This document shows, piece after piece, positions 41,711-50,194 of a DNA stretch of 64,000 bases (position 1 is its first letter; the number at the start of each line of letters is the position of its first letter). Location: positions 6,231,001 to 6,295,000 of the forward strand of contig NZ_CP045293.1 of assembly GCF_009363075.1 (NCBI RefSeq), written 5' to 3'. A program made the position numbers and the translations under genes. Under the pieces are notes generated by a model. The model searched no databases. It had not been told where the DNA came from and saw only the letters and a program-made list of their open reading frames with translations. The stretch is from Paenibacillus guangzhouensis. GTDB lineage: Bacteria; Bacillota; Bacilli; Paenibacillales; Paenibacillaceae.

Positions 41711-42706
41711 ATGTCTTATTCAAATCCGATTCTACCTCGTCAAGAACAACTGACGCCATTTGTCGAGCAGATGATTGCGCGCGTCGAGAGCGTGATGATT
41801 GGCAAACGCGACGCGATCATGAAGACATTCCTCGCCATGATGTGCGGTGGGCATGTCTTGATTGAAGATGTCCCCGGCGTGGGCAAGACGATGCTGGTTC
41901 GCGCGGTAGCGCAATCGATCGGCGGCTCATTCCAGCGGATTCAATTCACGCCTGACGTGCTGCCGTCAGATATTACGGGGGTGTCTGTCTACAACCCAGC
42001 AACGTTGCAGTTTGAATATCGACCCGGTCCGCTGATGGCGAATGTGGTGCTCGCCGATGAGATCAACCGCACTTCGCCACGGACGCAATCTGCGCTGCTC
42101 GAAGCGATGGAAGAGCGGCGGGTTACGGTCGATGGCGTCACACGGCGGCTGCCTGAGCCTTTCGTGCTGATGGCGACGCAGAACCCGCAGGATTTTGAAG
42201 GCACGTACCGGCTGCCGGAGGCGCAGCTGGACCGCTTCTTGCTCCGGATCAAGCTCGGCTTTCCGGAGCCCATGGAAGAGGTGGAGCTGCTGAACCGCAT
42301 GCAGCAGCTCCACCCCATTGATGCGCTTCGGCCACTCGTGATGGCCGAAGACATCGTGCGCATGCAGCGCGAGGTTCGCGCGGTGCATGTCGATGAGGCG
42401 ATCAAGCACTATTTGGTGCTGATCGCCCAGTCTACACGAGCGCATGCAGACCTTGCGCTCGGTGTGAGCCCCCGCGCATCGCTGATGTGGATGCGCGCAG
42501 CGCAGGCCCATGCGTATATGCATGGGCGCGCCTATGTGGTGCCCGACGACGTAAAACAGATCGCCGTCGACGTTCTGGCCCATCGCTTGGCGCTCGTGCC
42601 GCAGGCACGCATGATGGGTGTGCACTGCGAAGAGCTGCTTATTCAGCTCATTCGTGGTGTACCTGTCCCGATGTTCAAATCGGATGCGGGGGCGAGAAGA
42701 GCATGA
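41711..42706 (+). CDS. MoxR family AAA+ ATPase
   Basis: A 331-residue AAA+ chaperone-like ATPase. Walker A is DVPGVGKT (residues 53-60), Walker B is VVLADEINRT (about 113-122), and sensor 1 is MATQNP. It is the first gene of the MoxR-DUF58-transglutaminase cluster widely found in bacteria. The partners suggest that it acts on, or controls assembly of, the DUF58 protein. The stop codon overlaps the next start (ATGA). The true function of such clusters is not settled. Confidence 0.93.
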   Translation: MSYSNPILPRQEQLTPFVEQMIARVESVMIGKRDAIMKTFLAMMCGGHVLIEDVPGVGKTMLVRAVAQSIGGSFQRIQFTPDVLPSDITGVSVYNPATLQFEYRPGPLMANVVLADEINRTSPRTQSALLEAMEERRVTVDGVTRRLPEPFVLMATQNPQDFEGTYRLPEAQLDRFLLRIKLGFPEPMEEVELLNRMQQLHPIDALRPLVMAEDIVRMQREVRAVHVDEAIKHYLVLIAQSTRAHADLALGVSPRASLMWMRAAQAHAYMHGRAYVVPDDVKQIAVDVLAHRLALVPQARMMGVHCEELLIQLIRGVPVPMFKSDAGARRA

Positions 42707-43929
42707 GATCGATAGGGAAAGGCATCGCGGCACTTGCATGTTGGGGTGCCGTCTTTGCTATAGCAAATTATCGCGATGGGGCGGTGGAATGGTTCTTGTT
42801 CACCGTTTTCTCGTGCATTATCGGCTCAGGTCTGCTCATCCAGATGCTCGCGCTGCGAAGGGTCCATGTTGTGCGCCGTATGGAACGGACTCGCCTTTTT
42901 GCCGGCGAGTCTTTCACGGTGACGATGGAAGTTTCGGTGAATTCCTGGATTCCGTTGTTCTGGTTAACGCTCACGGAACGCGCCATGCCCACGCATGGGC
43001 AAGCTGGCATCCCGCCAAAGCCTGTCTTCACCCACACGCATCTTTGTTTGCCGGGCTTTCGTTCCCGAATAACTTATGCGTATCGTATTCATGGTCTTGC
43101 ACGCGGTCGATATGCTTTTGCCGATATGGAGGTAAGCACCGGGGACTTATTTGGATTTTTTACGAAAAAGAAGCAGGTGAAGACAAAGGAATCCATTCTC
43201 ATCTACCCGGCTCGAATCGGTTGGCCGCAGGCGTTAACGGGCTATGCCGTGCCTTCGACCAAAGAAGAGCAGAGCATGTACCGTATGGGCATGGAATCGG
43301 CTACGCTCGGGACAGAATTGCGTGAATACGTACCCGGTGATCCGTGGAAACGAATCCACTGGAAGAGCTCGGCAAAGCAGAGGAATTGGCAGATCCGGTT
43401 GCCGGATCGTGTAGGAGAGTCCTATGTCTGTATCATATTGGATACCTCGTCAGCCAAGCAGCAGCGATTCGAGATGAAGATAGCTTGGAGCGTCGCACGG
43501 CTGGAGCAACTCCTCGCGGTCGGAACGGAAATATCGTTGGTCTGCCCTCAGGGGGATGAACGCCGCACATGGCAGCTGAAGGACGTGATGACGGCGGAAC
43601 TTATGCAATATTTTGCGGAGGTCCAGCCCAAGGAGCAAGCATTATTATTGACCACGGTCCGGCATACGGCGATGCGCGAGCCGCGAGGTGCGGTATTCGT
43701 TATTGTCTCGGAACGGATGGATCAAGAAGCAGCAGAGGTCGCGCAGTGGCTCTATACGCAAGGGCATCCCTTGGAATGGGTGTGGGTTATGGAGCATGAT
43801 CAGCTCAACGCGGATGAACAACGATGGTTTGAACGCATGCAACGTCTTGGCGTGACCTTATATCGCATTGAGTCGAAGCAGGGACTGCTGCCGACGCCGC
43901 GAGGAGGTGTGGAAGATGTCAGCGCATAA
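42703..43929 (+). CDS. DUF58 domain-containing membrane protein
   Basis: A 408-residue protein. Two N-terminal TM helices (about 5-50) are followed by a beta-rich stretch and the DUF58/vWA-like domain, with signature REYVPGDPWKRIHWKSSAKQRNWQIRLPD and later VCIILDTSSAKQQRFE, a MIDAS-like segment. The start is the ATG overlapping the moxR stop; a reading from 42487 overlaps moxR heavily and is not supported. The protein is the second member of the MoxR-DUF58-TGase set. Its C-terminus overlaps the next gene by 14 bases. Confidence 0.9.
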   Translation: MRSIGKGIAALACWGAVFAIANYRDGAVEWFLFTVFSCIIGSGLLIQMLALRRVHVVRRMERTRLFAGESFTVTMEVSVNSWIPLFWLTLTERAMPTHGQAGIPPKPVFTHTHLCLPGFRSRITYAYRIHGLARGRYAFADMEVSTGDLFGFFTKKKQVKTKESILIYPARIGWPQALTGYAVPSTKEEQSMYRMGMESATLGTELREYVPGDPWKRIHWKSSAKQRNWQIRLPDRVGESYVCIILDTSSAKQQRFEMKIAWSVARLEQLLAVGTEISLVCPQGDERRTWQLKDVMTAELMQYFAEVQPKEQALLLTTVRHTAMREPRGAVFVIVSERMDQEAAEVAQWLYTQGHPLEWVWVMEHDQLNADEQRWFERMQRLGVTLYRIESKQGLLPTPRGGVEDVSA

Positions 43930-46342
43930 GACAAGCCACACCGTCCGAAGTGCGATCATCTCAATCTTATTGTTCGGACTCTTCGCAGAATGGCTAATCC
44001 CGCTGTACCATTTGCAGGATAATATTGACTTTTACCGGATCTCACCATTATTCATCGCCTTGGCATGTTTCCTGATTATCGGTTGCTTGTCGCTGCGTAC
44101 AGCGATTCGAATGAGCTTGTTTCTGCTCGTCTGCATCGGAACGTGGATCAGTATTTATGCCTCCACAGGCACTTCCAGTATGGATGCGCTGAGGAACCTG
44201 GTGTCTTCTGTTACTACAAATTTCGGACTCCTGATGCAAATGAATGGCGGCGGTGGATTCGTGAATAGCGGAGAACTTCGAACAGGGCTCTTATTAATCG
44301 GATGGGCCATGCTCGTCACATCGGTCCAATCACTGGCGATTCACCGTCAGAGCAGCATTCTGTTCATTGGCATCACGATCATCTATCAATTGATTCTGTT
44401 ATGGGGCTTCGGTATGGATACCACGATGGGCATGATTCGAACGGTAACGGAGGCGTTATTGTTGATTGCGCTCTTGCGAATCGTTACCTTGGAACAGGTC
44501 AAGCGATCGGTGGATGGCTGGAGCCGTAATCAGGCGATGCTGCTGGGCTGGCCGAGAAGATGGATGGGGGGCACTCTGATTGCGGTAATGCTGTGCTTTA
44601 TAGGCGGTTATTTCTTGGCCCAGCGCACAGAGCAAACGGATGTGAAGCCAATCGCTTGGGATCAGGAATTTGCTGGTCTGGAGCAATGGGCATCGGATAC
44701 GTTCGGGACCAATCTAGTGAATTGGCTGGATGGGGCGGCCAAGACACAGACCGCTTCCGCTTCCCTGACGAAGACGGCGACTGGAGAGACTGGATATAGC
44801 GAAAATGATGAGAGCTTGGGCGGAGCGCTCGAATCAGATCCTTCGATTGTATTCGAGGCAACGACCCCTGTTCGATCCTATTGGCGCGGCGAGACGAGAA
44901 GAATCTATGATGGAAGAGGCTGGCTTGCATCGACCGAGGCTTGGGAACCTCTGCAGCAGTGGGCGACGATTGACACGTTAGCAGCGGAGCAGGAAGATGC
45001 CTCGAAATCAACTATAGAACAGTCGATTCGCTTTACTTCATCGAATTTGATCTCGACGCAGAAGTGGCCGCTTTTTGCTGGCGGAGTGATTATAGGCTTG
45101 AATCAGTTGCATGTGAAAGGTTCGGGGGAGGACTCCACTTCCGCAGTTCGTCCGGCGAATACATCTGAAGCCTCCATTCAATACCACCCGGAAGATGGGG
45201 CCTTACGGATAGCTTCGATCGGGGCAGGCAAGCTGGTAACAGGATACATGCTAGATGTTCGAATCCCAGACGTCGTGCCAGATCAGCTGAGGCAGATCAA
45301 AGAATCGGATCCAGCTTCGATTACGCAAGACTATTTACAGCTGCCTGATAAGCTGCCTGAACGAGTGTCAGCGTTGTCCAAACAAATCATAACAGGTCAA
45401 ATGAATCGGTATGATCAAGTGAAGGCGATTGAACAGTATTTGCGGACGTACTATACCTATACTTTAACCAATACGGCTGTACCGCCTAAAGGAGCAGATT
45501 TCGTCGACGACTTCTTGTTTAAGCAGCTCAAGGGTTATTGTAATCATTTCTCAACGGCGATGGTCGTAATGTTGCGTACGCAAGGCATTCCTGCAAGATG
45601 GGTCAAAGGGTTCGCGCCGGGTGAGCCTTCCGAAGATACTGCGAATACCTATACCGTGCGGATGAGCGATGCCCATGCTTGGGTTGAGGTCTATTTTCCA
45701 GGAGCGGGTTGGGTTCCATTCGAGCCGACACCGGGCTTTCAACCAGGCGATGAAGAGAAGGGGATCGGGTCGGAACAGCTCGCTGCGCATCCAACGCCAC
45801 CGATATTAGGTAACGCGGCTTCGTCGGAGACGGGCTCAGGCTCAACGGCTGCTGATGCTGCCGCGACGCCAAATGCAGAATCCCAAGTATCGGATTGGTT
45901 CATCCGTGCATTGCGTGGAGGAGAGACAATCCTGTCTGATCTCTATAATGTTGCAAGGAATGGGGACATAAGCTGGCTGTGGAAAGGTGCATGGACCATT
46001 GGATTGATTGCACTTGTCGTCTGGCTGTGGCTTCGATATCAATGGTACATCCGACTGCATGTTGCGATTCTGCGTTTCCGTACTTCTCATGAGGATCCGA
46101 AGCGAATTGAACGGGTCGCTCGGTTGTTATGGCAGTTATGGATTCATCAATATGGAGCGAAATCGCAAGATTTAACGATGCGTGAATATATTGCGCGGCT
46201 GGATGGCAAAGCTGACAATAAGAAGGGTTCGCTGATGCAGGCTGTATTTGCTATGGAAGCGATCACATTCCATCCGAAGCAGTATGACCGGTTGATGAGG
46301 AATCGACTGATTCAGTTTTGCAAGGGGAAGAATCGAGGTTGA
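43916..46342 (+). CDS. Transglutaminase-like membrane protein (DUF3488/DUF4129 type)
   Basis: An 808-residue protein. About six TM helices occupy residues 12-235, followed by an extracellular region and the transglutaminase core. Catalytic Cys542 is in LKGYCNHFSTAMVVMLRTQGIPARWVKGF, and His587 with the following Asp is in SDAHAWVEVYFPGAGWVPFEPTPGF. A further TM segment lies near 690-712, and a cytoplasmic C-terminal tail follows. Fully intact catalytic triad. ATG at 43916 follows GAGGAGGTG. Role in the MoxR-DUF58 complex is unknown; crosslinking or peptidase action on an envelope protein is possible. Confidence 0.9.
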   Translation: MSAHKTSHTVRSAIISILLFGLFAEWLIPLYHLQDNIDFYRISPLFIALACFLIIGCLSLRTAIRMSLFLLVCIGTWISIYASTGTSSMDALRNLVSSVTTNFGLLMQMNGGGGFVNSGELRTGLLLIGWAMLVTSVQSLAIHRQSSILFIGITIIYQLILLWGFGMDTTMGMIRTVTEALLLIALLRIVTLEQVKRSVDGWSRNQAMLLGWPRRWMGGTLIAVMLCFIGGYFLAQRTEQTDVKPIAWDQEFAGLEQWASDTFGTNLVNWLDGAAKTQTASASLTKTATGETGYSENDESLGGALESDPSIVFEATTPVRSYWRGETRRIYDGRGWLASTEAWEPLQQWATIDTLAAEQEDASKSTIEQSIRFTSSNLISTQKWPLFAGGVIIGLNQLHVKGSGEDSTSAVRPANTSEASIQYHPEDGALRIASIGAGKLVTGYMLDVRIPDVVPDQLRQIKESDPASITQDYLQLPDKLPERVSALSKQIITGQMNRYDQVKAIEQYLRTYYTYTLTNTAVPPKGADFVDDFLFKQLKGYCNHFSTAMVVMLRTQGIPARWVKGFAPGEPSEDTANTYTVRMSDAHAWVEVYFPGAGWVPFEPTPGFQPGDEEKGIGSEQLAAHPTPPILGNAASSETGSGSTAADAAATPNAESQVSDWFIRALRGGETILSDLYNVARNGDISWLWKGAWTIGLIALVVWLWLRYQWYIRLHVAILRFRTSHEDPKRIERVARLLWQLWIHQYGAKSQDLTMREYIARLDGKADNKKGSLMQAVFAMEAITFHPKQYDRLMRNRLIQFCKGKNRG

Positions 46343-46392
46343 CAGATCAGCGCTATGCTCCCTCGAAAGCAGTATTTCGAAGCGAACTTGCC

Positions 46393-46421
46393 TTGACGGT
46401 GGGATTTTCGGTTCGTATAAT
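46393..46421 (+). promoter_or_regulatory. guaA promoter
   Basis: TTGACG (46393-46398), 17 bp, TATAAT (46416-46421) form a near-consensus sigma-A promoter, leaving a leader of about 25 nt. There is no room for a riboswitch. Confidence 0.85.
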
Positions 46422-46453
46422 TAACTTCATGAATTGAGGGAGGCACGTTACTA

Positions 46454-47992
46454 ATGGATAAACCGAATGAAATTATTGTTGTTCTCGATTTCGGGGGACA
46501 ATATAACCAGCTTATTGCTAGACGTATTCGCGATTTGGGCGTATACAGCGAGCTTTTGCCTTTTAATACGTCTGCTGCACGCATTCGTGAGATCGCGCCG
46601 AAAGGGATTGTATTCTCTGGCGGACCGCAAAGTGTATATGAAGAGAATGCCCCACAAGTAGATCCGGAAATCTTCGAATTGGGCTTGCCAATTCTAGGAA
46701 TTTGCTACGGCATGCAGCTAATGGCGCATCAGCTTGGCGGTAAAGTTGAACGCGCGGACAAGCGCGAATACGGAAAATCCGATGTCGACTTTGAAGCAGA
46801 CTTCCGCTTAGTCGCTGATCTTGATGCGAAACAAACGGTATGGATGAGCCATGGCGACCATGTCGTTGCGCTTCCAACTGGTTTCAAGACAACAGGAAGC
46901 TCCGAGCACGCACCAATTGCTTCGATGCTGCATCCTGAGAAGAACTTCTTTGCGGTTCAATTCCACCCAGAAGTACGCCACTCGGTACACGGGAATGAAA
47001 TGATTCGCAACTTCTTGTACAATGTCTGTGGTTGCGAAGGCAACTGGAGCATGGAGACGTTCATCGATGATACGATTCGCGATATCCGCAATCAAGTCGG
47101 TGACCGCAAGGTCCTCTGTGCACTTAGCGGCGGCGTAGATTCCTCCGTTGTTGCGATCCTGTTGCATAAAGCGATTGGCGATCAACTGACTTGTATGTTC
47201 ATCGACCACGGTTTGCTGCGTAAAGGCGAAGCTGAGAGCGTAATGGAGACGTTCGTTGGCAAATTCGATATGCATGTGGTCAAAATTGATGCGCGCGACC
47301 GTTTCTTAGGCAAACTGGCTGGCGTATCAGATCCAGAGCAAAAACGTAAAATTATCGGTAACGAATTCATCTACTGCTTCGATGAAGAGTCGAAGAAATT
47401 GGGTCAATTCGATTTCTTAGCGCAAGGTACACTGTACACGGATATCGTCGAGAGTGGTACAGCAACAGCGCACACGATCAAATCGCACCACAACGTGGGC
47501 GGCTTGCCAGAAGACATGCACTTCGAGCTGGTTGAACCGCTTAAGACATTGTTCAAAGACGAAGTTCGCAAAGTCGGTTCCGAGTGCGGCTTGCCGGATG
47601 CGATCGTTCATCGCCAGCCGTTCCCAGGCCCGGGTCTTGCGATCCGCGTGCTAGGCGAAGTGACGGAAGAGAAATTAGCAATCGTTCGCGAGTCCGATGC
47701 GATTCTGCGTGATGAGATTGCCAAAGCGGGCCTTGACCGCGAAATCTGGCAATACTTCACGGCGCTTCCAGGCATGAAGAGCGTGGGCGTTATGGGTGAT
47801 GCGCGTACGTATTCCTACACGGTAGGTATCCGCGCTGTAACATCGATTGATGGTATGACTGCGGACTGGGCTCGTATCCCTTGGGATATCTTAGAGAAAA
47901 TCTCCGTTCGTATCGTCAACGAAGTCGAGAACGTTAACCGCATCGTGTACGATGTGACTTCGAAGCCACCAGCAACGATTGAGTGGGAATAG
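46454..47992 (+). CDS. guaA: GMP synthase (glutamine-hydrolysing)
   Basis: A 512-residue enzyme converting XMP to GMP. The N-terminal class I amidotransferase has nucleophile Cys84 in LGICYGMQL and His in FHPEVRHS. The ATP-pyrophosphatase domain has the P-loop SGGVDSS (about 225-231). The C-terminal dimerisation domain ends in [12 protein letters not shown], the usual GuaA terminus. GAGGGAGG precedes the ATG. It is monocistronic with a strong promoter and a downstream terminator. Confidence 0.97.
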   Translation: MDKPNEIIVVLDFGGQYNQLIARRIRDLGVYSELLPFNTSAARIREIAPKGIVFSGGPQSVYEENAPQVDPEIFELGLPILGICYGMQLMAHQLGGKVERADKREYGKSDVDFEADFRLVADLDAKQTVWMSHGDHVVALPTGFKTTGSSEHAPIASMLHPEKNFFAVQFHPEVRHSVHGNEMIRNFLYNVCGCEGNWSMETFIDDTIRDIRNQVGDRKVLCALSGGVDSSVVAILLHKAIGDQLTCMFIDHGLLRKGEAESVMETFVGKFDMHVVKIDARDRFLGKLAGVSDPEQKRKIIGNEFIYCFDEESKKLGQFDFLAQGTLYTDIVESGTATAHTIKSHHNVGGLPEDMHFELVEPLKTLFKDEVRKVGSECGLPDAIVHRQPFPGPGLAIRVLGEVTEEKLAIVRESDAILRDEIAKAGLDREIWQYFTALPGMKSVGVMGDARTYSYTVGIRAVTSIDGMTADWARIPWDILEKISVRIVNEVENVNRIVYDVTSKPPATIEWE

Positions 47993-48102
47993 GATGAAAT
48001 GATTGATGGCGTTAATTGCTTGTAAATCCTTGATGGACAAGGGTTAATGGCGTTCTCGGCATTCAAATCATCGCTACACCTGCAACAATTGGTGAAAAAA
48101 TT

Positions 48103-48148
48103 ACTCTCTTTTATTTGCGTTATTTCGCAAATGAAAGGGAGTTTTTTT
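48103..48148 (+). terminator. guaA terminator
   Basis: ACTCTCTTTTATTTGCG (48103-48119) pairs with CGCAAATGAAAGGGAGT (48126-48142), with two mismatched positions, followed by TTTTTT. The region 48149-48373 that follows is AT-rich and holds no further recognisable signal. Confidence 0.9.
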
Positions 48149-48373
48149 ATGACTAAAACGAATGAGGTATTCGAGCATTTCTTTTGCATTCCAAAGTGAA
48201 ATGCTAAAATGGCTATGTGAATTATTGGAAGTTTAATAATTAATTATGACACCCAAATAACCTTTGTACCGTATAAATGTGTGAATCAGCTGGTTGATTT
48301 CCGAGTAATGAAGACGCTCGTATAGCAACAAGATAATATAAGAATTTATAGGATAGTAGGGAGTAGAGTGCGG

Positions 48374-48706
48374 ATGATAGATTGGATAAAAGAATGGGTT
48401 GAAGCTAATTCACTACTGTGCATATCCATAGTACTATTTATCTTGGGGCTAATATTTCTAATTTCCTCGATTGTTGAGTATAGACTAAGTAGGAGAGAAG
48501 AGATCTCTGTTGATGATATGAACGATACGATGGATGATATCGCTAGGGAAACACGAGATTGGGGCATGGGAATTGAGGTTAGATTGAATCGTACTTACAA
48601 TACTGTTGACAAAGTGTATAGTTTCAATGAACTGATAAGGGGAATAGGTTACACTTTACTCATATTTGCATTTTCTGCTGTATGTTATATAGCCTACTTA
48701 TGGTAG
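48374..48706 (+). CDS. Small membrane protein, 110 residues, function unknown
   Basis: Two hydrophobic helices, LLCISIVLFILGLIFLIS and GYTLLIFAFSAVCYIAYLW, flank a 45-residue acidic soluble segment (EEISVDDMNDTMDDIARETRD). GTG at 48368 and ATG at 48374 both follow the GTAGGGAG site; the ATG has the better distance. Its DNA is AT-rich compared with neighbours, and it lies next to the repeat array and IS, so it may be recently acquired. I do not recognise a family. Confidence 0.65.
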   Translation: MIDWIKEWVEANSLLCISIVLFILGLIFLISSIVEYRLSRREEISVDDMNDTMDDIARETRDWGMGIEVRLNRTYNTVDKVYSFNELIRGIGYTLLIFAFSAVCYIAYLW

Positions 48707-48719
48707 GAATAGTAGCAGT

Positions 48720-48752
48720 GGCACAAATAACTGCAAAAAAGCAGTTAAAAAT
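48720..48752. repeat. Palindromic array 3, left part: one unit cut off by the IS
   Basis: One TAACTGC-AAAAAA-GCAGTTA unit (core at 48727) lies next to the IS. The last three bases AAT (48750-48752) are repeated at 50195-50197 on the other side of the IS. It is the first of 15 units of array 3. Confidence 0.85.
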
Positions 48753-48753
48753 G

Positions 48754-48801
48754 AACTGCACCCCAATTGTTAGACACCATCTAGCAATTGGAGGTGCAGT
48801 T
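48754..48801 (+). promoter_or_regulatory. Hairpin hiding the transposase ribosome site
   Basis: AACTGCACCCCAATTG (48754-48769) pairs with 48785-48801 (CAATTGG, a bulged A, GGTGCAGTT), 16 pairs with a 15-nt loop. The 3' strand contains the GGAGGTG ribosome site of orfA. Transcripts entering from outside the IS would fold this stem and hide the site, as known for several IS elements. Confidence 0.7.
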
Positions 48802-48803
48802 TT

Positions 48804-49325
48804 TTGTCAAAATTCAATTTAGACTTGAAAATAGAAGCTATTCATCAATTCACAACGGGAACCAAAGGAGTTAAAAGTATTGCGAAGTCCCTAGGAATAA
48901 ATCATGAAGTCTTGCGTATGTGGATCAAGCAATACGAATATCACGGTGTAAAAGCATTTGAAAAGACCTATACAGTTTACTCCATACCCTTTAAACTAGA
49001 CGTACTCAACTACATGAATGAGAATGGGACGTCTCCAAATGAAGCAGCTGTCATTTTCAATATCTCTTCTCCAGGGGTTATTCGAAGGTGGCGCAGTCAA
49101 TTCAATGAACTTGGGATCGACGCCTTAAAACCAAAGAAAAAGGGGCGTCCTGTTATGACAAATAAGATTAATAAAGGAAAGAATAAGAAAGCACCTGCTG
49201 AGGGATCCGTTGAAGCTCTACAAGCTGAATTAGAACGTTTGCGCATGGAAAACGCCTACTTAAAAAAGTTGAATGCCTTAGTTCAGAACAAGGAGAAATC
49301 ACCAAACAAGACAAAGCACGAGTAG
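48804..49325 (+). CDS. IS3 family transposase OrfA (helix-turn-helix subunit)
   Basis: A 173-residue protein starting with TTG at 48804 after GGAGGTG (48790-48796). Two helix-turn-helix domains of the IS150 subgroup are visible (GVKSIAKSLGINHEVLRMWIKQ; SPNEAAVIFNISSPGVIRRWRSQ), then a Lys-rich linker and a leucine zipper-like helix (EALQAELERLRMENAYLKKL). At the end of the zipper, TTA AAA AAG (49260-49268) supplies a -1 slippage site that can produce an OrfAB fusion. Confidence 0.93.
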   Translation: MSKFNLDLKIEAIHQFTTGTKGVKSIAKSLGINHEVLRMWIKQYEYHGVKAFEKTYTVYSIPFKLDVLNYMNENGTSPNEAAVIFNISSPGVIRRWRSQFNELGIDALKPKKKGRPVMTNKINKGKNKKAPAEGSVEALQAELERLRMENAYLKKLNALVQNKEKSPNKTKHE

Positions 49326-49351
49326 TCTATGAATTAAGGCTTGAATATCCG

Positions 49352-50164
49352 GTGGTTGCATTGCTAGCGTTCGCTAAAGTCCCACGTAGCACCTTCTATT
49401 ACTGGGTAAAGCAGTTTGACAAGCCCGATCCAGACGCAGACCTGAAACTCCTTATTCAATCCATATACGAGGAACATTGGGGGCGCTATGGCTATCGTCG
49501 TATCCGTGATGAACTATTTAATCGTGGACATCGAGTTAATCATAAAAAAGTGCAGCGTATTATGAAAGAATTAGGCTTGAAATCCTTGGTGCGTATGAAA
49601 AAATATCGCTCCCATAAGGGTACAGTAGGTAAAATTGCGCGTAACGTACTTGAACGTAATTTTCAGGCGGAAAAACCGAACAAGAAATGGGTTACGGATA
49701 TTACGGAATTTAAGTTGTTTGGTGAAAAGTTGTATTTATCACCTGTTATGGACTTGTTTAACGGTGAAATTATCACTTACACAGTGGGATCTCGTCCTAC
49801 CTATTCCTTAATTTCCGAAATGCTTAATAAAGCCTTTAAACGCTTATCCGAAGAGGATGAACTCCTCCTGCATTCGGACCAAGGCTGGCACTATCAGATG
49901 AAGCAGTATCAACATGCTTTGACGAAACAAGGAATTACCCAGAGCATGTCACGCAAAGGCAATTGTTACGATAACGCGGTAATGGAGAATTTCTTTGGCA
50001 TTTTGAAGTCTGAGTTTCTTTATCTTAATAAGTTTGAAAGCATGGATCACTTCAAGCAAGAACTAGCAAGATACATTGATTACTACAATAACAAGCGCAT
50101 CAAGTCAAAATTAAAAGGCATGAGCCCGGTACAATACCGCGCTCATGCCCAACAGGTTGCATAA
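49352..50164 (+). CDS. IS3 family transposase OrfB (DDE integrase core)
   Basis: A 270-residue frame whose natural upstream extension, by -1 slippage at 49262-49268, continues in this frame through residues reading KARVVYELRLEYPVVALLAF. The HTH_21 part (RYGYRRIRDELFNRGHRVNHKKVQRIM) precedes the rve DDE core: first Asp in WVTDITEFK, second in VMDLFNGEIITY and HSDQGWHYQ, and Glu in NAVMENFFGILKSE. All three catalytic residues are intact. The GTG at 49352 is a formal start only; the OrfAB fusion is the likely active transposase. Confidence 0.92.
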   Translation: MVALLAFAKVPRSTFYYWVKQFDKPDPDADLKLLIQSIYEEHWGRYGYRRIRDELFNRGHRVNHKKVQRIMKELGLKSLVRMKKYRSHKGTVGKIARNVLERNFQAEKPNKKWVTDITEFKLFGEKLYLSPVMDLFNGEIITYTVGSRPTYSLISEMLNKAFKRLSEEDELLLHSDQGWHYQMKQYQHALTKQGITQSMSRKGNCYDNAVMENFFGILKSEFLYLNKFESMDHFKQELARYIDYYNNKRIKSKLKGMSPVQYRAHAQQVA

Positions 50165-50194
50165 AAATATTGTCTAACTTTTAGGGTTCACTTC

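Larger units (their letters stand above)
48753..50194 (+). mobile_element. IS3 family insertion sequence (IS150-like), intact, 1442 bp
   Basis: The 24-bp ends at 48753-48776 and 50171-50194 are inverted repeats matching at 19 of 24 positions (both start GAA and end GTTAGACA). The flanking AAT at 48750-48752 and 50195-50197 is a 3-bp target duplication, the usual size in this family. The element carries overlapping orfA and orfB with a slippery A AAA AAG (49262-49268). A DDE catalytic core is present. It is inserted inside palindromic array 3: removing it and one AAT gives a 53-bp unit, close to the 51-52 bp array period. Confidence 0.93.

Noticed and set aside
42487..42702. Longer start for the DUF58 gene
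   Set aside because: The extension lies inside moxR in another frame, while an ATGA overlap start at 42703 is the usual arrangement.
41966..42739. A 257-codon minus-strand frame opposite moxR
   Set aside because: His- and Arg-rich shadow of the GC-rich moxR gene, with no start signals and no family resemblance.
46343..46453. Purine riboswitch before guaA
   Set aside because: The near-consensus promoter leaves a leader of only about 25 nt, and no aptamer motif is present.
48747..48752. IS left boundary at TGA (48752) and right boundary at 50190 with no target duplication
   Set aside because: Aligning 24 bases at each end without gaps places the tips at 48753 and 50194, giving an AAT duplication and restoring the array period.
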